Assembly (NCBI RefSeq): GCF_002902985.1
Contig: NZ_CP026167.1
Coordinates: 4,768,522-4,832,521, forward strand
Direction: 5' to 3'
Source of the DNA: Leclercia sp. LSNIH1
Lineage (GTDB): Bacteria > Pseudomonadota > Gammaproteobacteria > Enterobacterales > Enterobacteriaceae
DNA length: 64,000 nucleotides
Position numbers and translations under genes: made by a program. This document shows, piece after piece, positions 1-11,622 of this stretch; position 1 is the first letter of the stretch; each line of letters starts with the position of its first letter. The notes beneath the pieces are model-generated. The model was not told where the DNA came from. It searched no databases and was given only the letters and a program-made list of their open reading frames with translations.

Positions 1-1516
<1,516 letters not shown>

Positions 1517-1725
1517 TTAGGGTGAAACGATGGAATAACCAGGACGGGAAAGTAGTATACCCGAACACGGCGAGCGCCACAAACTTTCATTCTCCGTCTC
1601 CTGTCTCAGGCTTTGACTCATATTGGGAGTGAGAAAATAGCCCCTTTTGGGTAAATGTTTTTGACGCAAATCAAGCGCTTGTCATTTAAAAAATCACACA
1701 AATTGCGCTTGATCGCAAAAACCCG

Positions 1726-2517
1726 TTAGAGATCAGATTCCTGGCGTTTTACTTCCTGCCAGACTTCTTCCATCGCGTCGAGGTCCACGCCGGTCATTTC
1801 CAGGCCGCGCGCCGCGATAATGCGCTCCACTTCCCGGAAGCGGCGCTCGAATTTGAGGTTCGCTTTCTGCAGCGCCATTTCGGCTTTGACGCCCAGATGA
1901 CGAGAAAGATTGACGGTGGCAAACAGCAGATCGCCCATCTCCTCTTCAAGCTTCTCCTGGTCCACTACCGCCTGCTGCGCTTCGTGCATCACCTCGTCAA
2001 TCTCTTCATGCACTTTGTCGAGCACCGGGCCTAAGGATGTCCAGTCAAACCCCACCGTCGAGCAGCGTTTCTGAATCTTGTGCGCGCGCATCAGCGCCGG
2101 CAGGCTTAACGGAATATCGTCCAGCGCCGAATGTTGCGACTTTTCAGCCCGTTCCGCGCTTTTAATCTGTTCCCAGCGGGCCAGAACCTCGGTACTGTTT
2201 TCGGCGGTGGCATCACCAAAGATGTGCGGGTGACGGCGCTCCAGCTTGTCGCTGATGGCGGCACAGATATCGTTGAAATCGAAGCGTCCCTCCTCCTGGG
2301 CCATCTGCGCATAGAACACCACCTGGAATAGCAGGTCTCCCAGCTCGCCGCGCAGATCGTCAAAATCTTCCCGGGAGATAGCGTCCAATACCTCGTAGGT
2401 CTCTTCAAGCGTGTAGGGGGCGATGGTGGCGAAAGTCTGCTCTTTATCCCACGGACAGCCGTTTTCCGGGTCGCGCAGACGTTGCATAATGCCGAGCAGG
2501 CGGTCGATTTGGGTCAT
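1726..2517 (-). CDS. mazG: nucleoside triphosphate pyrophosphohydrolase MazG
   Basis: MazG hydrolyses nucleoside triphosphates to monophosphates and pyrophosphate. It is a house-cleaning enzyme that in E. coli also lowers ppGpp. The 263-residue protein matches the E. coli length and has two tandem all-alpha MazG domains. The N-terminal one has EETYEVLDAI followed by ELGDLLFQVV, and the C-terminal one has EEIDEV followed by EEMGDLLFATVN; these are the metal-binding EExxE and ExxD motifs. It lies between relA and pyrG on the same strand. In K-12 the toxin-antitoxin pair mazEF sits just upstream; here only a short REP-like element separates it from relA. Confidence 0.97.
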   Translation of the reverse strand: MTQIDRLLGIMQRLRDPENGCPWDKEQTFATIAPYTLEETYEVLDAISREDFDDLRGELGDLLFQVVFYAQMAQEEGRFDFNDICAAISDKLERRHPHIFGDATAENSTEVLARWEQIKSAERAEKSQHSALDDIPLSLPALMRAHKIQKRCSTVGFDWTSLGPVLDKVHEEIDEVMHEAQQAVVDQEKLEEEMGDLLFATVNLSRHLGVKAEMALQKANLKFERRFREVERIIAARGLEMTGVDLDAMEEVWQEVKRQESDL

Positions 2518-2539
2518 AGTTTTGTCCTGATAAAAAAAT

Positions 2540-2573
2540 GCCGGGTGGCGGCTTGCGCCTTACCCGGCCTACA
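2540..2573. repeat. REP-like palindrome between mazG and relA
   Basis: A GC-rich imperfect palindrome, GCCGGGTGGCGG then a short loop then CTTACCCGGCCTACA, has the usual look of an enterobacterial REP element. It fills almost the whole 69-base gap between relA and mazG, where K-12 carries mazEF. Confidence 0.7.
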
Positions 2574-2586
2574 AAAGAAGGTGCGA

Positions 2587-4824
2587 TTATCCGCCGTGCA
2601 GACGACGGGCGTCGATCACATCCGGCACCTGGTTCAGCTTGCCGAGCACACGGCCCAGCACCTGCAGGTTATAGATTTCGATGGTCATATCAATGGTGGC
2701 GAGCTGCTGGCGCGTATCGCTGCGGCTGGCGACGCCCAGCACGTTCACCTTCTCGTTCGCCAGAATGGTGGTGATATCGCGCAGCAGGCCGCTGCGATCG
2801 TTGGCTGAGACCCGCACTACCAGTGAATAACCGGCGGAATAGCTCTCGCCCCACACCGCATCCACGATGCGTTCCGGCGCGTGAGACTGTAAATCGTCCA
2901 GCTGATCGCAGTCCGCACGGTGAATGGAGATCCCGCGCCCCTGGGTGATAAAGCCGACAATCTCATCCCCCGGGATTGGCTGGCAGCAGCGGGCAATATG
3001 GTGCATCAGGTTGCCGACGCCCTCCACCACCACTCTGCCTTTGTCTTTTTCTTTGCCACGGTGCGAGGGGGCGTAGCTCTTCTGCTGAAGCTGCTTCAGC
3101 GCCGCCGCATCCTGCTCTTCCGCGCTCGGTTTGTTGAACTGCGCCTGCAGGAAATTCACCATCTGGTTAAGACGAATATCCCCACCGCCAATGGCGGCCA
3201 GCAGCTCATCCAGCTCGTTAAAGTTGTAGCGCGGCAGAAGGAATTTTTCTGCCTCTTTCAGGTGGATGCCTAAATGCTCCAGCTCGTCATCGAGGATCTG
3301 GCGTCCGGCAAGAATATTCTTGTCGCGATCCTGCTTGCGGAACCAGGCATGAATTTTTGAGCGCCCGCGGCTGGTGGTGACATAGCCGAGGTTCGGGTTC
3401 AGCCAGTCGCGGCTCGGGTTCGGCTGTTTCTGGGTGATGATCTCAATCTGGTCGCCCATCTGCAGCTGGTAGGTGAACGGCACGATACGCCCGCCGATTT
3501 TGGCGCCGATGCAGCGATGCCCCACATCGCTATGGATGTGGTAGGCGAAGTCCAGCGGCGTTGAGCCTGCCGGCAGGTCAACCACGTCGCCTTTCGGCGT
3601 AAAGACGTAGACCCGGTCGTCAAAGACCTGGCTGCGCAATTCGTCGAGCATTTCACCGGAGTCGGCCATCTCCTCCTGCCACGCAATCAGCTTACGCAGC
3701 CAGGCGATACGATCCTCGTGACCGGAGCGCGCCCCGCTTGTGGGCCCCTCTTTATACTTCCAGTGCGCGGCGATGCCGAGCTCGGACTCCTCATGCATCT
3801 GCTTAGTACGGATCTGGATTTCGACGGTTTTGCCGCCCGGCCCCAGCACCACGGTATGGATCGACTGGTAGCCGTTCGGTTTCGGATTGGCGACATAGTC
3901 GTCAAACTCATCCGGCAGGTGACGGTAATGGGTGTGGACAATCCCCAGCGCGGCGTAGCAGTCCTGCAACCGCTCGGCAACGATACGCACGGCGCGCACA
4001 TCAAACAGCTCGTCAAAGGCGAGATGCTTTTTCTGCATTTTGCGCCAGATGCTGTAGATATGCTTCGGACGGCCATAGACTTCAGCCTTCACCCCCTCTT
4101 CTTTCATCGACTTACGTAAGCCGCCGACAAACTCATCGATGTAGTGTTCCCGATCGATACGGCGTTCGTGCAGCAGCTTAGCAATGCGTTTGTATTCCGC
4201 CGGGTGCAGGTAGCGGAAGCAGTAATCCTCCAGCTCCCATTTCAGCTGGCCGATGCCCAGACGGTTCGCCAGCGGGGCATAGATGTTGGTGCACTCTTTC
4301 GCCGCCAGCACGCGTTCGTCTTCCGGCGCGTCTTTGACTTCCCGCAGGTGGGCGACGCGTTCGGCAAGCTTAATGACCACACAGCGGAAATCATCCACCA
4401 TCGCCAGCAGCATACGACGCACGTTATCCACCTGTTCAGACGAGACCGAATCGGTGTGGGTGGCTTTGAGCTGACGGATGGCCGCCATATCGCGCACGCC
4501 GTGGATCAGCGCCACGATCGATTTCCCGACGCTTTCGCGCAGCACCTCTTCTGTGACCACCTCGGCGTCGGCCAGCGGGAAGAGCATAGCCGCACGAAGG
4601 GTGTCGATATCCATACTCAGCATGGAGAGGATCTCAACCATCTCTACGCCGCGCCACAGCAGCAGCTCGGCATCGGGATGCCCCTGCGTGGTGCGCAGAC
4701 AGTAGGCCCATGTTTCGGTTAAGCGTTCACACGACTGCTGGCTGGCAATCCCCAGACTTGCGATCCATTTTTGTGGGTCAAACTCACCAGCTTTATTGAG
4801 ATGTGCACTTCTTACCGCAACCAT
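2587..4824 (-). CDS. relA: (p)ppGpp synthetase I (RelA)
   Basis: RelA is the ribosome-associated synthetase of the alarmones pppGpp and ppGpp. It senses uncharged tRNA and triggers the stringent response. The start is the ATG at 4822-4824 (MVAVRSAHLNKAGEFDPQKW), giving 745 residues against 744 in E. coli; an upstream in-frame extension has no counterpart. Order: an inactive pseudo-hydrolase HD domain without the HD pair, the synthetase domain (RAVRIVAERLQDCYAALGIVH, then GYQSIHTVV), a TGS domain (DDRVYVFTPKGDVVDLPAG), a zinc-finger region with the ARCCQPIPGDEIVGF motif, and a C-terminal ACT domain (VNVLGVASRS). It is followed on the same strand by mazG and preceded by rlmD 52 bases away. Confidence 0.98.
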   Translation of the reverse strand: MVAVRSAHLNKAGEFDPQKWIASLGIASQQSCERLTETWAYCLRTTQGHPDAELLLWRGVEMVEILSMLSMDIDTLRAAMLFPLADAEVVTEEVLRESVGKSIVALIHGVRDMAAIRQLKATHTDSVSSEQVDNVRRMLLAMVDDFRCVVIKLAERVAHLREVKDAPEDERVLAAKECTNIYAPLANRLGIGQLKWELEDYCFRYLHPAEYKRIAKLLHERRIDREHYIDEFVGGLRKSMKEEGVKAEVYGRPKHIYSIWRKMQKKHLAFDELFDVRAVRIVAERLQDCYAALGIVHTHYRHLPDEFDDYVANPKPNGYQSIHTVVLGPGGKTVEIQIRTKQMHEESELGIAAHWKYKEGPTSGARSGHEDRIAWLRKLIAWQEEMADSGEMLDELRSQVFDDRVYVFTPKGDVVDLPAGSTPLDFAYHIHSDVGHRCIGAKIGGRIVPFTYQLQMGDQIEIITQKQPNPSRDWLNPNLGYVTTSRGRSKIHAWFRKQDRDKNILAGRQILDDELEHLGIHLKEAEKFLLPRYNFNELDELLAAIGGGDIRLNQMVNFLQAQFNKPSAEEQDAAALKQLQQKSYAPSHRGKEKDKGRVVVEGVGNLMHHIARCCQPIPGDEIVGFITQGRGISIHRADCDQLDDLQSHAPERIVDAVWGESYSAGYSLVVRVSANDRSGLLRDITTILANEKVNVLGVASRSDTRQQLATIDMTIEIYNLQVLGRVLGKLNQVPDVIDARRLHGG

Positions 4825-4876
4825 TGTCCTCTCCTTTAGGGACCCCTGCCTGTCGAATTCGACAAGCCGAAACTCA

Positions 4877-6175
4877 TCAATTGTGTTCAAACAACGCCAT
4901 TGATTCCAGATGCCCAGTGTGCGGGAACATATCAAGCATTGCCAGACGCTGAATCTGGTAACCCGCCGCTAATAACGCCTCGCTATCGCGGGCAAGCGTT
5001 GCCGGATTACAGGAAACATAGACCACGCGTTTGGGCGCCAGTTTAATAATATGCTGCATCACGCCTGGCGCGCCCGCGCGTGCCGGATCAAGCAGGATTT
5101 TATCGAAACCGTGCGCCGCCCATGGCTGCTGGGTAACATCCTCTTCAAGATTTTCGTGAAAAAATGTCACGTTTTGCAGCGCATTGTGAACAGCGTTATC
5201 GCGCCCCTTTTCCACCAGCGCCGCCACGCCTTCAACGCCGACCACGCTTCGTGCCCGTTTTGCCAGCGGCAGGGTAAAGTTGCCCATCCCGCAAAACAGG
5301 TCGAGTACCCGGTCCTCCGGCTGAATATCCAGCCACGCCAGCGCGGTCGCGACCATCTGCTGGTTAACGCCGTCGTTAACCTGAATGAAGTCGCGCGGGC
5401 TGAACGTTAAGCGTAGCCCGTCTGAATCATACCAGGGCGTTTCGCCGCTCAGTTGCTCAAGTATCTCGCTTTGCGGGGCGAGATAAAGCGCAAGGTCATG
5501 AGAATGCGAAAAGCGTTCCAGTTTTTCACGATCCCGGGCCGACAGCGGCGCCGTATGGCGCAGCACCATCAGCGGGCCACTGTTCGCCAGCACCAGCTCA
5601 ACGTGCCCAAGATGGCGGACGCCCTGCAGGTCAGAGAGGCATTTGCGCACCTCTGGCAGCAATGCCTCAAGACGGGGCACCAGAATGGGGCACGCTCTGA
5701 CATCAACGATGTCGCTGGAGTTGGCCTTGCGAAAGCCCATCTCCAGACGCGCGGTTTTCGGCTGATAATTGAGGCTCAGACGCGCCCGGCGGCGGTAGCC
5801 CCAGGGTTTATCTGCGATCACTTCATCAACGTCGTGCTTCAGCAGGCGCGCCAGGGCGTTGCTTTTGCTGCGCTCCTGCAGCGCGACGCTGGCGTGCTGT
5901 TGTTGGCAGCCGCCGCAGACGCCAAAGTGCGGGCAGCGAGGCGTTTCACGTTCCGGGCTATCATTAAGACGGCGCTTTACCTGCCCGCGTGCGTACTGAC
6001 GTTTCTCTTCCGTCAGGGTGATTTCCGCACGCTCCTGGGGCAGCAGGCCGGGAATAAATACGGTCTTGCCCTCATGGCGCGCCACCCCCTGTCCGAACGG
6101 ATCGAGGTCTGTCACTTCAACAGTTATGATCTGACGCGTCGTCACGCGTCGCTTTGCAGAGTAGAATTGCGCCAT
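4877..6175 (-). CDS. rlmD: 23S rRNA (uracil-1939-C5) methyltransferase RlmD
   Basis: RlmD (formerly RumA) uses S-adenosylmethionine to methylate U1939 of 23S rRNA. The start [10 protein letters not shown] at 6173-6175 matches E. coli and gives 432 residues; six extra upstream codons are ignored. An N-terminal TRAM RNA-binding domain is followed by the iron-sulfur motif [10 protein letters not shown] plus a later Cys in RACPIL, all four cluster ligands being present. The SAM fold has [16 protein letters not shown], and the catalytic nucleophile lies in [11 protein letters not shown]. It diverges from barA, with 57 bases between the start codons, and is transcribed toward relA. Confidence 0.97.
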   Translation of the reverse strand: MAQFYSAKRRVTTRQIITVEVTDLDPFGQGVARHEGKTVFIPGLLPQERAEITLTEEKRQYARGQVKRRLNDSPERETPRCPHFGVCGGCQQQHASVALQERSKSNALARLLKHDVDEVIADKPWGYRRRARLSLNYQPKTARLEMGFRKANSSDIVDVRACPILVPRLEALLPEVRKCLSDLQGVRHLGHVELVLANSGPLMVLRHTAPLSARDREKLERFSHSHDLALYLAPQSEILEQLSGETPWYDSDGLRLTFSPRDFIQVNDGVNQQMVATALAWLDIQPEDRVLDLFCGMGNFTLPLAKRARSVVGVEGVAALVEKGRDNAVHNALQNVTFFHENLEEDVTQQPWAAHGFDKILLDPARAGAPGVMQHIIKLAPKRVVYVSCNPATLARDSEALLAAGYQIQRLAMLDMFPHTGHLESMALFEHN

Positions 6176-6232
6176 CGCCGGGAATTTTCTCAAATGAACA
6201 TATTGACTCTAATTGTCCCATAACGGAACTCC

Positions 6233-9004
6233 ATGACCAACTACAGCCTGCGTGCGCGCATGATGATTTTGATCCTCGCCCCTACCGTACTCATTGGTTT
6301 ACTGCTGAGTACCTTCTTCGTGGTGCACCGTTATAACGACCTGCAACGTCAGCTCGAGGACGCCGGTGCCAGCATTATTGAGCCGCTCGCGGTCTCCAGC
6401 GAGTACGGCATGAACCTGCAAAATCGCGAGCCCATCGGCCAGCTCATCAGCATTCTGCACCGTCGTCATTCGGACATTGTGCGGGCGATTTCAGTGTATG
6501 ACCAAAACAATCATCTGTTTGTGACCTCCAATATTCAGCTTGATCCCGACACCCTGAAGCTGCCGGATGGTACGGCGTTTCCAAAACGGCTGAGCGTGAT
6601 CCGCCAGGATGAAAAAATGATCCTGCGCACCCCTATTATTTCGGAAAGCTATTCACCGGATGAATCTCCCGCGTCGGACGCTAAGCCCAATAACAATCTG
6701 TTGGGATATGTGGCGCTGGAGCTGGATCTCAAGTCCGTGCGGCTGCAACAGTACCGGGAGATCTTTATCTCCACGGTGATGATGCTGTTCTGTATCGGCA
6801 TTGCGCTGATCTTCGGCTGGCGTCTGATGCGGGATGTAACCAGCCCCATCCGCAACATGGTGAATACCGTCGACCGGATCCGCCGGGGCCAGCTCGACAG
6901 CCGCGTCGAAGGCTTTATGCTCGGCGAGCTGGATATGCTGAAAAACGGCATCAACTCAATGGCCATGTCGCTGGCGGCATACCATGAGGAGATGCAGCAT
7001 AACGTCGATCAGGCCACTTCCGACCTGCGCGAAACGCTGGAGCAGATGGAGATCCAGAACGTTGAGCTGGATCTGGCTAAAAAACGCGCCCAGGAGGCGG
7101 CACGCATCAAGTCGGAGTTCCTGGCGAATATGTCCCACGAGCTGCGCACCCCGCTCAACGGGGTGATTGGCTTTACTCGCCTGACCCTGAAAACCGAGCT
7201 CAACCCGACCCAGCGTGACCACCTGCATACCATTGAACGCTCCGCCAACAACCTGCTGGCGATCATCAATGACGTACTGGACTTCTCCAAGCTCGAAGCG
7301 GGCAAATTGATCCTCGAGAGTATTCCGTTCCCGCTGCGCAACACCCTGGATGAGGTGGTCACCCTACTGGCGCACTCCTCCCACGACAAGGGGCTGGAGC
7401 TTACGCTGAACATTAAAAATGATGTGCCGGACAACGTCATTGGCGATCCGCTGCGCCTGCAACAGGTGATCACCAACCTGGTGGGTAACGCCATTAAGTT
7501 CACCGAGAGCGGGAACATCGACGTGCTGGTCGAAAAACGCTCCATCAGCAATACCAAAGTGCAGATTGAGGTGCAGATCCGCGACACGGGGATCGGTATT
7601 CCTGAGCGCGATCAGTCCCGGCTGTTCCAGGCCTTCCGCCAGGCCGACGCCAGTATCTCCCGCCGCCACGGCGGTACCGGGCTGGGGCTGGTCATCACGC
7701 AAAAACTGGTTAATGAGATGGGGGGCGATATCTCCTTCCACAGCCAGCCTAACCGGGGTTCGACCTTCTGGTTCCATATCAACCTCGACCTGAACCCGAA
7801 CGTGCTGACCGATCGTCCGGCCATGGATTGCCTGCAGGGTAAACGGCTGGCGTACGTGGAGCCCAATACCGCCGCCGCGCAAAGCACCCTCGATGTGTTA
7901 AGCACGACGCCGCTGGAGGTGGTCTACAGCCCGAACTTCTCCACGCTGCCGGTTGACCATTACGACATCCTGCTGCTGGGGATCCCGGTGACCTTTACCG
8001 GCGATCTGACCATGCAGGAGGAGCGGCTGGCGAAAGCGGCCTCGATGACCGATTACCTGCTGCTGGCCCTGCCCTGCCATGCCCAGATCAACGCCGAGGA
8101 GCTAAAACATGACGGGGCGGCCGCCTGCCTGCTGAAACCGCTGACGGCCACGCGCCTGTTGCCAACGCTGACGGAATATTGCCGTCTGAACCATCACATT
8201 GCACCGATTACCAGCGATGAGAGCAAACTGCCGATGACCGTGATGGCGGTGGATGACAACCCCGCCAACCTGAAGCTGATCGGGGCGTTGCTGGAGGATC
8301 AGGTTCAGCATGTCGAACTGTGCGAGAGCGGTCTGCAGGCGGTGGAGCGAGCGAAGGAGAAGCAGTTTGACCTGATCATGATGGATATTCAGATGCCCGG
8401 TATGGACGGCATCCGCGCCTGTGAACTGATTCGCCAGCTTCCTCATCAGCAGCAAACCCCGGTGATTGCCGTGACGGCGCATGCGATGGCGGGGCAAAAG
8501 GAGAAGCTGCTGAGCGCCGGGATGAACGACTATCTGGCGAAGCCGATTGAAGAAGAGAAACTGCACAGCCTGCTGCTGCGCTACAAACCCGGCCCTACCA
8601 CAGGCAACTGGATCCCCGCACCGGAGATTCCGCCGGCGGCCCCGGAGATTGTGACTAACGTCAGTGCCACCCTCGACTGGCAGCTGGCGCTGCGTCAGGC
8701 GGCGGGCAAAAATGACCTCGCGCGGGAGATGCTGCAGATGCTGGTCGCGTTCCTGCCAGAGATCCGCAATAAAGTGGAAGAACAACTGGTGGGAGAAAAC
8801 CCGGAAGACCTGGTCGGGGCGATCCATAAGCTGCACGGCAGCTGCGGGTACAGCGGGGTGCCGCGTCTTAAGAATCTCTGTCAGCTGCTGGAGCAGCAGT
8901 TACGTTCCGGTACGCCGGAAAGCGAGCTGGAGCCGGAGTTCCTGGAGTTGCTGGATGAGATGGATAACGTCACGCGGGAAGCGATGAAGGTGCTGGGGTC
9001 GTAA
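6233..9004 (+). CDS. barA: hybrid sensor histidine kinase BarA
   Basis: BarA is the inner-membrane tripartite sensor kinase that phosphorylates UvrY in response to acetate and formate, switching on csrB/csrC. The 923 residues (E. coli 918) run as follows: transmembrane helix near 10-30, periplasmic sensor, second helix near 175-195, and HAMP domain. The dimerisation/phosphorylation motif is [15 protein letters not shown], with His302 computed from the codon. An ATPase domain follows ([23 protein letters not shown]). A receiver domain has Asp718 in [11 protein letters not shown], and a C-terminal HPt domain has [10 protein letters not shown], with the phospho-acceptor probably His865. His302 and Asp718 have the same numbers as in E. 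coli. Its downstream target csrB lies about 7.4 kb away. Confidence 0.98.
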   Translation: MTNYSLRARMMILILAPTVLIGLLLSTFFVVHRYNDLQRQLEDAGASIIEPLAVSSEYGMNLQNREPIGQLISILHRRHSDIVRAISVYDQNNHLFVTSNIQLDPDTLKLPDGTAFPKRLSVIRQDEKMILRTPIISESYSPDESPASDAKPNNNLLGYVALELDLKSVRLQQYREIFISTVMMLFCIGIALIFGWRLMRDVTSPIRNMVNTVDRIRRGQLDSRVEGFMLGELDMLKNGINSMAMSLAAYHEEMQHNVDQATSDLRETLEQMEIQNVELDLAKKRAQEAARIKSEFLANMSHELRTPLNGVIGFTRLTLKTELNPTQRDHLHTIERSANNLLAIINDVLDFSKLEAGKLILESIPFPLRNTLDEVVTLLAHSSHDKGLELTLNIKNDVPDNVIGDPLRLQQVITNLVGNAIKFTESGNIDVLVEKRSISNTKVQIEVQIRDTGIGIPERDQSRLFQAFRQADASISRRHGGTGLGLVITQKLVNEMGGDISFHSQPNRGSTFWFHINLDLNPNVLTDRPAMDCLQGKRLAYVEPNTAAAQSTLDVLSTTPLEVVYSPNFSTLPVDHYDILLLGIPVTFTGDLTMQEERLAKAASMTDYLLLALPCHAQINAEELKHDGAAACLLKPLTATRLLPTLTEYCRLNHHIAPITSDESKLPMTVMAVDDNPANLKLIGALLEDQVQHVELCESGLQAVERAKEKQFDLIMMDIQMPGMDGIRACELIRQLPHQQQTPVIAVTAHAMAGQKEKLLSAGMNDYLAKPIEEEKLHSLLLRYKPGPTTGNWIPAPEIPPAAPEIVTNVSATLDWQLALRQAAGKNDLAREMLQMLVAFLPEIRNKVEEQLVGENPEDLVGAIHKLHGSCGYSGVPRLKNLCQLLEQQLRSGTPESELEPEFLELLDEMDNVTREAMKVLGS

Positions 9005-9006
9005 GG

Positions 9007-9030
9007 CCCCTCTCCCGACAGGAAGAGGGG
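9007..9030. terminator. possible hairpin between convergent barA and glycerate kinase genes
   Basis: A perfect 7-base stem CCCCTCT/AGAGGGG with a 10-base loop sits in the 38-base gap between two converging genes. There is no good T-run on either strand, so a rho-independent terminator is only a possibility. Confidence 0.35.
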
Positions 9031-9042
9031 GAACAGAAGGGA

Positions 9043-10182
9043 TTACAGCCCCCTTCCCACTTTTAATACGGCGGCGATATTGCGGGCCGCCATCCGCACG
9101 TTTTCTTCGGCCTCTTCCAGCGCCTCTTCCAGCGTACAGACGGTATAAATCACGCTGAACACCGCGTCGATGCCATGGTCATGCACCACGCCGACGTCCG
9201 CCGTCAGGCTGCCCGCGAGGCCAATGACCGGTTTATTGTAGCGTTTGGCAATCTTCGCCACCCCTACCGGCACTTTGCCATGAACGGTCTGGCTGTCGAT
9301 CCGCCCTTCGCCGGTGATCACCAGATCGGCATCGGCCACCAGGCCGTCGAGATTGAGCGCATCGGTGACGATTTCAATACCCTGGCGCAGCTGCGCGCCG
9401 CAAAACGCATACAACGCCGCGCCCATACCGCCCGCCGCGCCGCCACCCGCCAGCCCGAGCACGTCAACGTCCAGGTCGCGGGCGATGATCCGGGCATACT
9501 GCGTCAGCGCGCGATCGAGGCGCACGATCATCTCTGAGGTCGCCCCCTTTTGCGGACCAAACACGGCGGACGCGCCATTGTCGCCGGTCAGCGGGTTAGT
9601 GACATCGCATGCCACCTCAATGCGGCACGCCGTCAGTCGTTTATCCAGACCGCTGATATCGATACGTGCCAGCCTTTCCAGTTCACCGCCGCCGGGACCG
9701 ATGGCGTGACCCTGTTCGTCCAGCAGTTTCGCACCAAGCGCCTGCACCATCCCTGCGCCGCCATCGTTAGTGGCGCTGCCGCCAATCCCAATGATGATAT
9801 GTTTTACGCCTGCATCCAGGGCATGGCGGATCAGCTCCCCGGTTCCCCAGGAGGTGGTTTTCAGCGGATTGCGCTGGGCCGGGGGAACCAGCTCCAGACC
9901 GCTGGCCGCCGCCATCTCGATGAATGCGCTTTTTCCATCGCCGGAGCGGCCATAAAAACCGTCAACATGCTCGCCGAGCGGCCCCGTTACGCGTACCTGA
10001 ATAATTTCACCCTGGGTGGCGGCGACCATCGCTTCCACGGTGCCCTCCCCGCCATCGGCAACCGGCAGTTTCACGTACTCCGCCGTGGGGAAAATCTCGC
10101 AAAATCCTTGCTCTATCGCCGTTGCCACTGCCAGGGCACTCAGGCTCTCTTTGTAAGAGTCCGGTGCGATCACTATTTTCAT
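9043..10182 (-). CDS. glxK: glycerate 2-kinase (GarK/GlxK family)
   Basis: This enzyme phosphorylates D-glycerate to 2-phosphoglycerate, the last step of glucarate/galactarate breakdown. The 379-residue protein starts MKIVIAPDSYKESLSA and contains LPVADGGEGTVEAM, GIGGSATNDGGAGM and LVITGEGRIDSQT, the signatures of the type I glycerate kinase family (about 380 residues). Several segments, such as GSATNDGGAGMVQALGAKL, look closer to E. coli GlxK than to GarK. The location 87 bases after gudD argues that its working role is that of GarK in glucarate catabolism. The family is certain; the symbol is a best guess between two paralogues. E. coli K-12 has no kinase gene at this place. Confidence 0.9.
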   Translation of the reverse strand: MKIVIAPDSYKESLSALAVATAIEQGFCEIFPTAEYVKLPVADGGEGTVEAMVAATQGEIIQVRVTGPLGEHVDGFYGRSGDGKSAFIEMAAASGLELVPPAQRNPLKTTSWGTGELIRHALDAGVKHIIIGIGGSATNDGGAGMVQALGAKLLDEQGHAIGPGGGELERLARIDISGLDKRLTACRIEVACDVTNPLTGDNGASAVFGPQKGATSEMIVRLDRALTQYARIIARDLDVDVLGLAGGGAAGGMGAALYAFCGAQLRQGIEIVTDALNLDGLVADADLVITGEGRIDSQTVHGKVPVGVAKIAKRYNKPVIGLAGSLTADVGVVHDHGIDAVFSVIYTVCTLEEALEEAEENVRMAARNIAAVLKVGRGL

Positions 10183-10269
10183 AAGCCGTCCTTACGCATG
10201 TTGACTACCATAAGCATACACCCGTCACGCAAGAGATAATGCCGACTCCCGCAGGAACCGGCACCGGAC

Positions 10270-11607
10270 TTAACGCACCATGCAAGGGCGTTTGTTGTTG
10301 AAGGTCCACTCCGGAATCAGGTACTGCATCGCCATCGCGTCGTCGCGTGCGCCCAGACCGTGCTGCAGGTAGAGCTCGTGCGCCTTCATCACCTGATCCA
10401 TATCCAGCTCCACGCCCAGACCCGGTGTGGTTGGTACCTGCACCATACCGCCCTTGATTTCGAACGGCTGTTTGGTCAGGCGCTGGTTGCCCTCCTGCCA
10501 GATCCAGTGGGTGTCGATGGCGGTGATGTTGCCCGGCGCGGCAGCGGCCACGTGGGTGAACATCGCCAGCGAGATATCAAAGTGGTTGTTGGAGTGTGAG
10601 CCCCAGGTCAGGCCGAACTCGTGGCACATCTGCGCCACGCGCACCGAGCCCTGCATGGTCCAGAAGTGCGGATCCGCCAGCGGGATATCCACCGACTGCA
10701 GCGACAGGGTATGCCCCATCTGACGCCAGTCGGTGGCGATCATGTTGGTGGCGGTTGGCAGACCGGTGGCGCGGCGGAACTCGGCCATCACTTCACGCCC
10801 GGAGAAGCCCTGCTCGGCACCGCACGGATCTTCCGCATAGGCCAGCACGCCCTTCAGACGTTTACCGATGCGGATCGCCTCGTCCAGCGACCATGCGCCG
10901 TTTGGATCGAGGGTGACGCGCGCCTGTGGGAAGCGTTTCGCCAGCGCAATGATCGATTCGGCTTCTTCTTCACCCGCCAGCACGCCGCCCTTGAGTTTGA
11001 AATCGTTAAAGCCGTACTTCTCGTAGGCGGCTTCCGCCAGACGGACCACCGCATCAGGGGTCATCGCCTCTTCATGGCGCAGGCGATACCAGTCGCACTG
11101 CTCATCCGGCTGGCTCTGGTACGGCAGCGGGGTCAGCTTGCGGTTGCCCACAAAGAACAGGTAGCCCAGCATCTCAACTTCGGTGCGCTGCTGCCCGTCA
11201 CCCAGCAGGGAGGCGACGTTAACGCCCAGATGCTGGCCCAGCAGGTCGAGCATCGCCGCTTCAATACCGGTCACCACGTGGATAGTGGTGCGCAGGTCGA
11301 AGGTCTGCAACCCGCGGCCACTTGCGTCACGGTCGGCAAATTCGTTACGGACGGCGTTAAGAACGTTTTTATAGGCGCCCAGGGTTTGACCCACCACTAA
11401 CGGGATCGCATCTTCCAGCGTTTTACGGATCTTCTCGCCACCCGGGATTTCACCTACCCCGGTGTGACCGGCGTTATCTTTGATAATCACAATATTACGG
11501 GTGAAGAACGGGGCATGGGCGCCGCTCAGGTTCATCAGCATGCTGTCATGACCCGCGACCGGGATAATCTGCATGGAGGTCACAACAGGAGTAGTAGACG
11601 TGCTCAT
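10270..11607 (-). CDS. gudD: glucarate dehydratase
   Basis: GudD dehydrates D-glucarate (and L-idarate) to 5-keto-4-deoxyglucarate. It is an enolase-superfamily enzyme of 445 residues (E. coli 446). Visible motifs are the KxK acid-base pair in [10 protein letters not shown], metal ligands in [33 protein letters not shown] and ATNMIATDW, and the catalytic His-containing segment [12 protein letters not shown]. It is the third gene of gudP-gudX-gudD-kinase, all on the same strand, with a 15-base gap after gudX. The gene start at [12 protein letters not shown] is consistent with the family. Confidence 0.97.
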   Translation of the reverse strand: MSTSTTPVVTSMQIIPVAGHDSMLMNLSGAHAPFFTRNIVIIKDNAGHTGVGEIPGGEKIRKTLEDAIPLVVGQTLGAYKNVLNAVRNEFADRDASGRGLQTFDLRTTIHVVTGIEAAMLDLLGQHLGVNVASLLGDGQQRTEVEMLGYLFFVGNRKLTPLPYQSQPDEQCDWYRLRHEEAMTPDAVVRLAEAAYEKYGFNDFKLKGGVLAGEEEAESIIALAKRFPQARVTLDPNGAWSLDEAIRIGKRLKGVLAYAEDPCGAEQGFSGREVMAEFRRATGLPTATNMIATDWRQMGHTLSLQSVDIPLADPHFWTMQGSVRVAQMCHEFGLTWGSHSNNHFDISLAMFTHVAAAAPGNITAIDTHWIWQEGNQRLTKQPFEIKGGMVQVPTTPGLGVELDMDQVMKAHELYLQHGLGARDDAMAMQYLIPEWTFNNKRPCMVR

Positions 11608-11622
11608 AATTCCATCCTTTAA

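Noticed and set aside
4825..4935. Longer N-terminus for RelA (37 extra residues)
   Set aside because: The extension covers the end of rlmD, has no homology, and the ATG at 4822-4824 has the conserved first residues and an AGGAGAGG ribosome-binding site.
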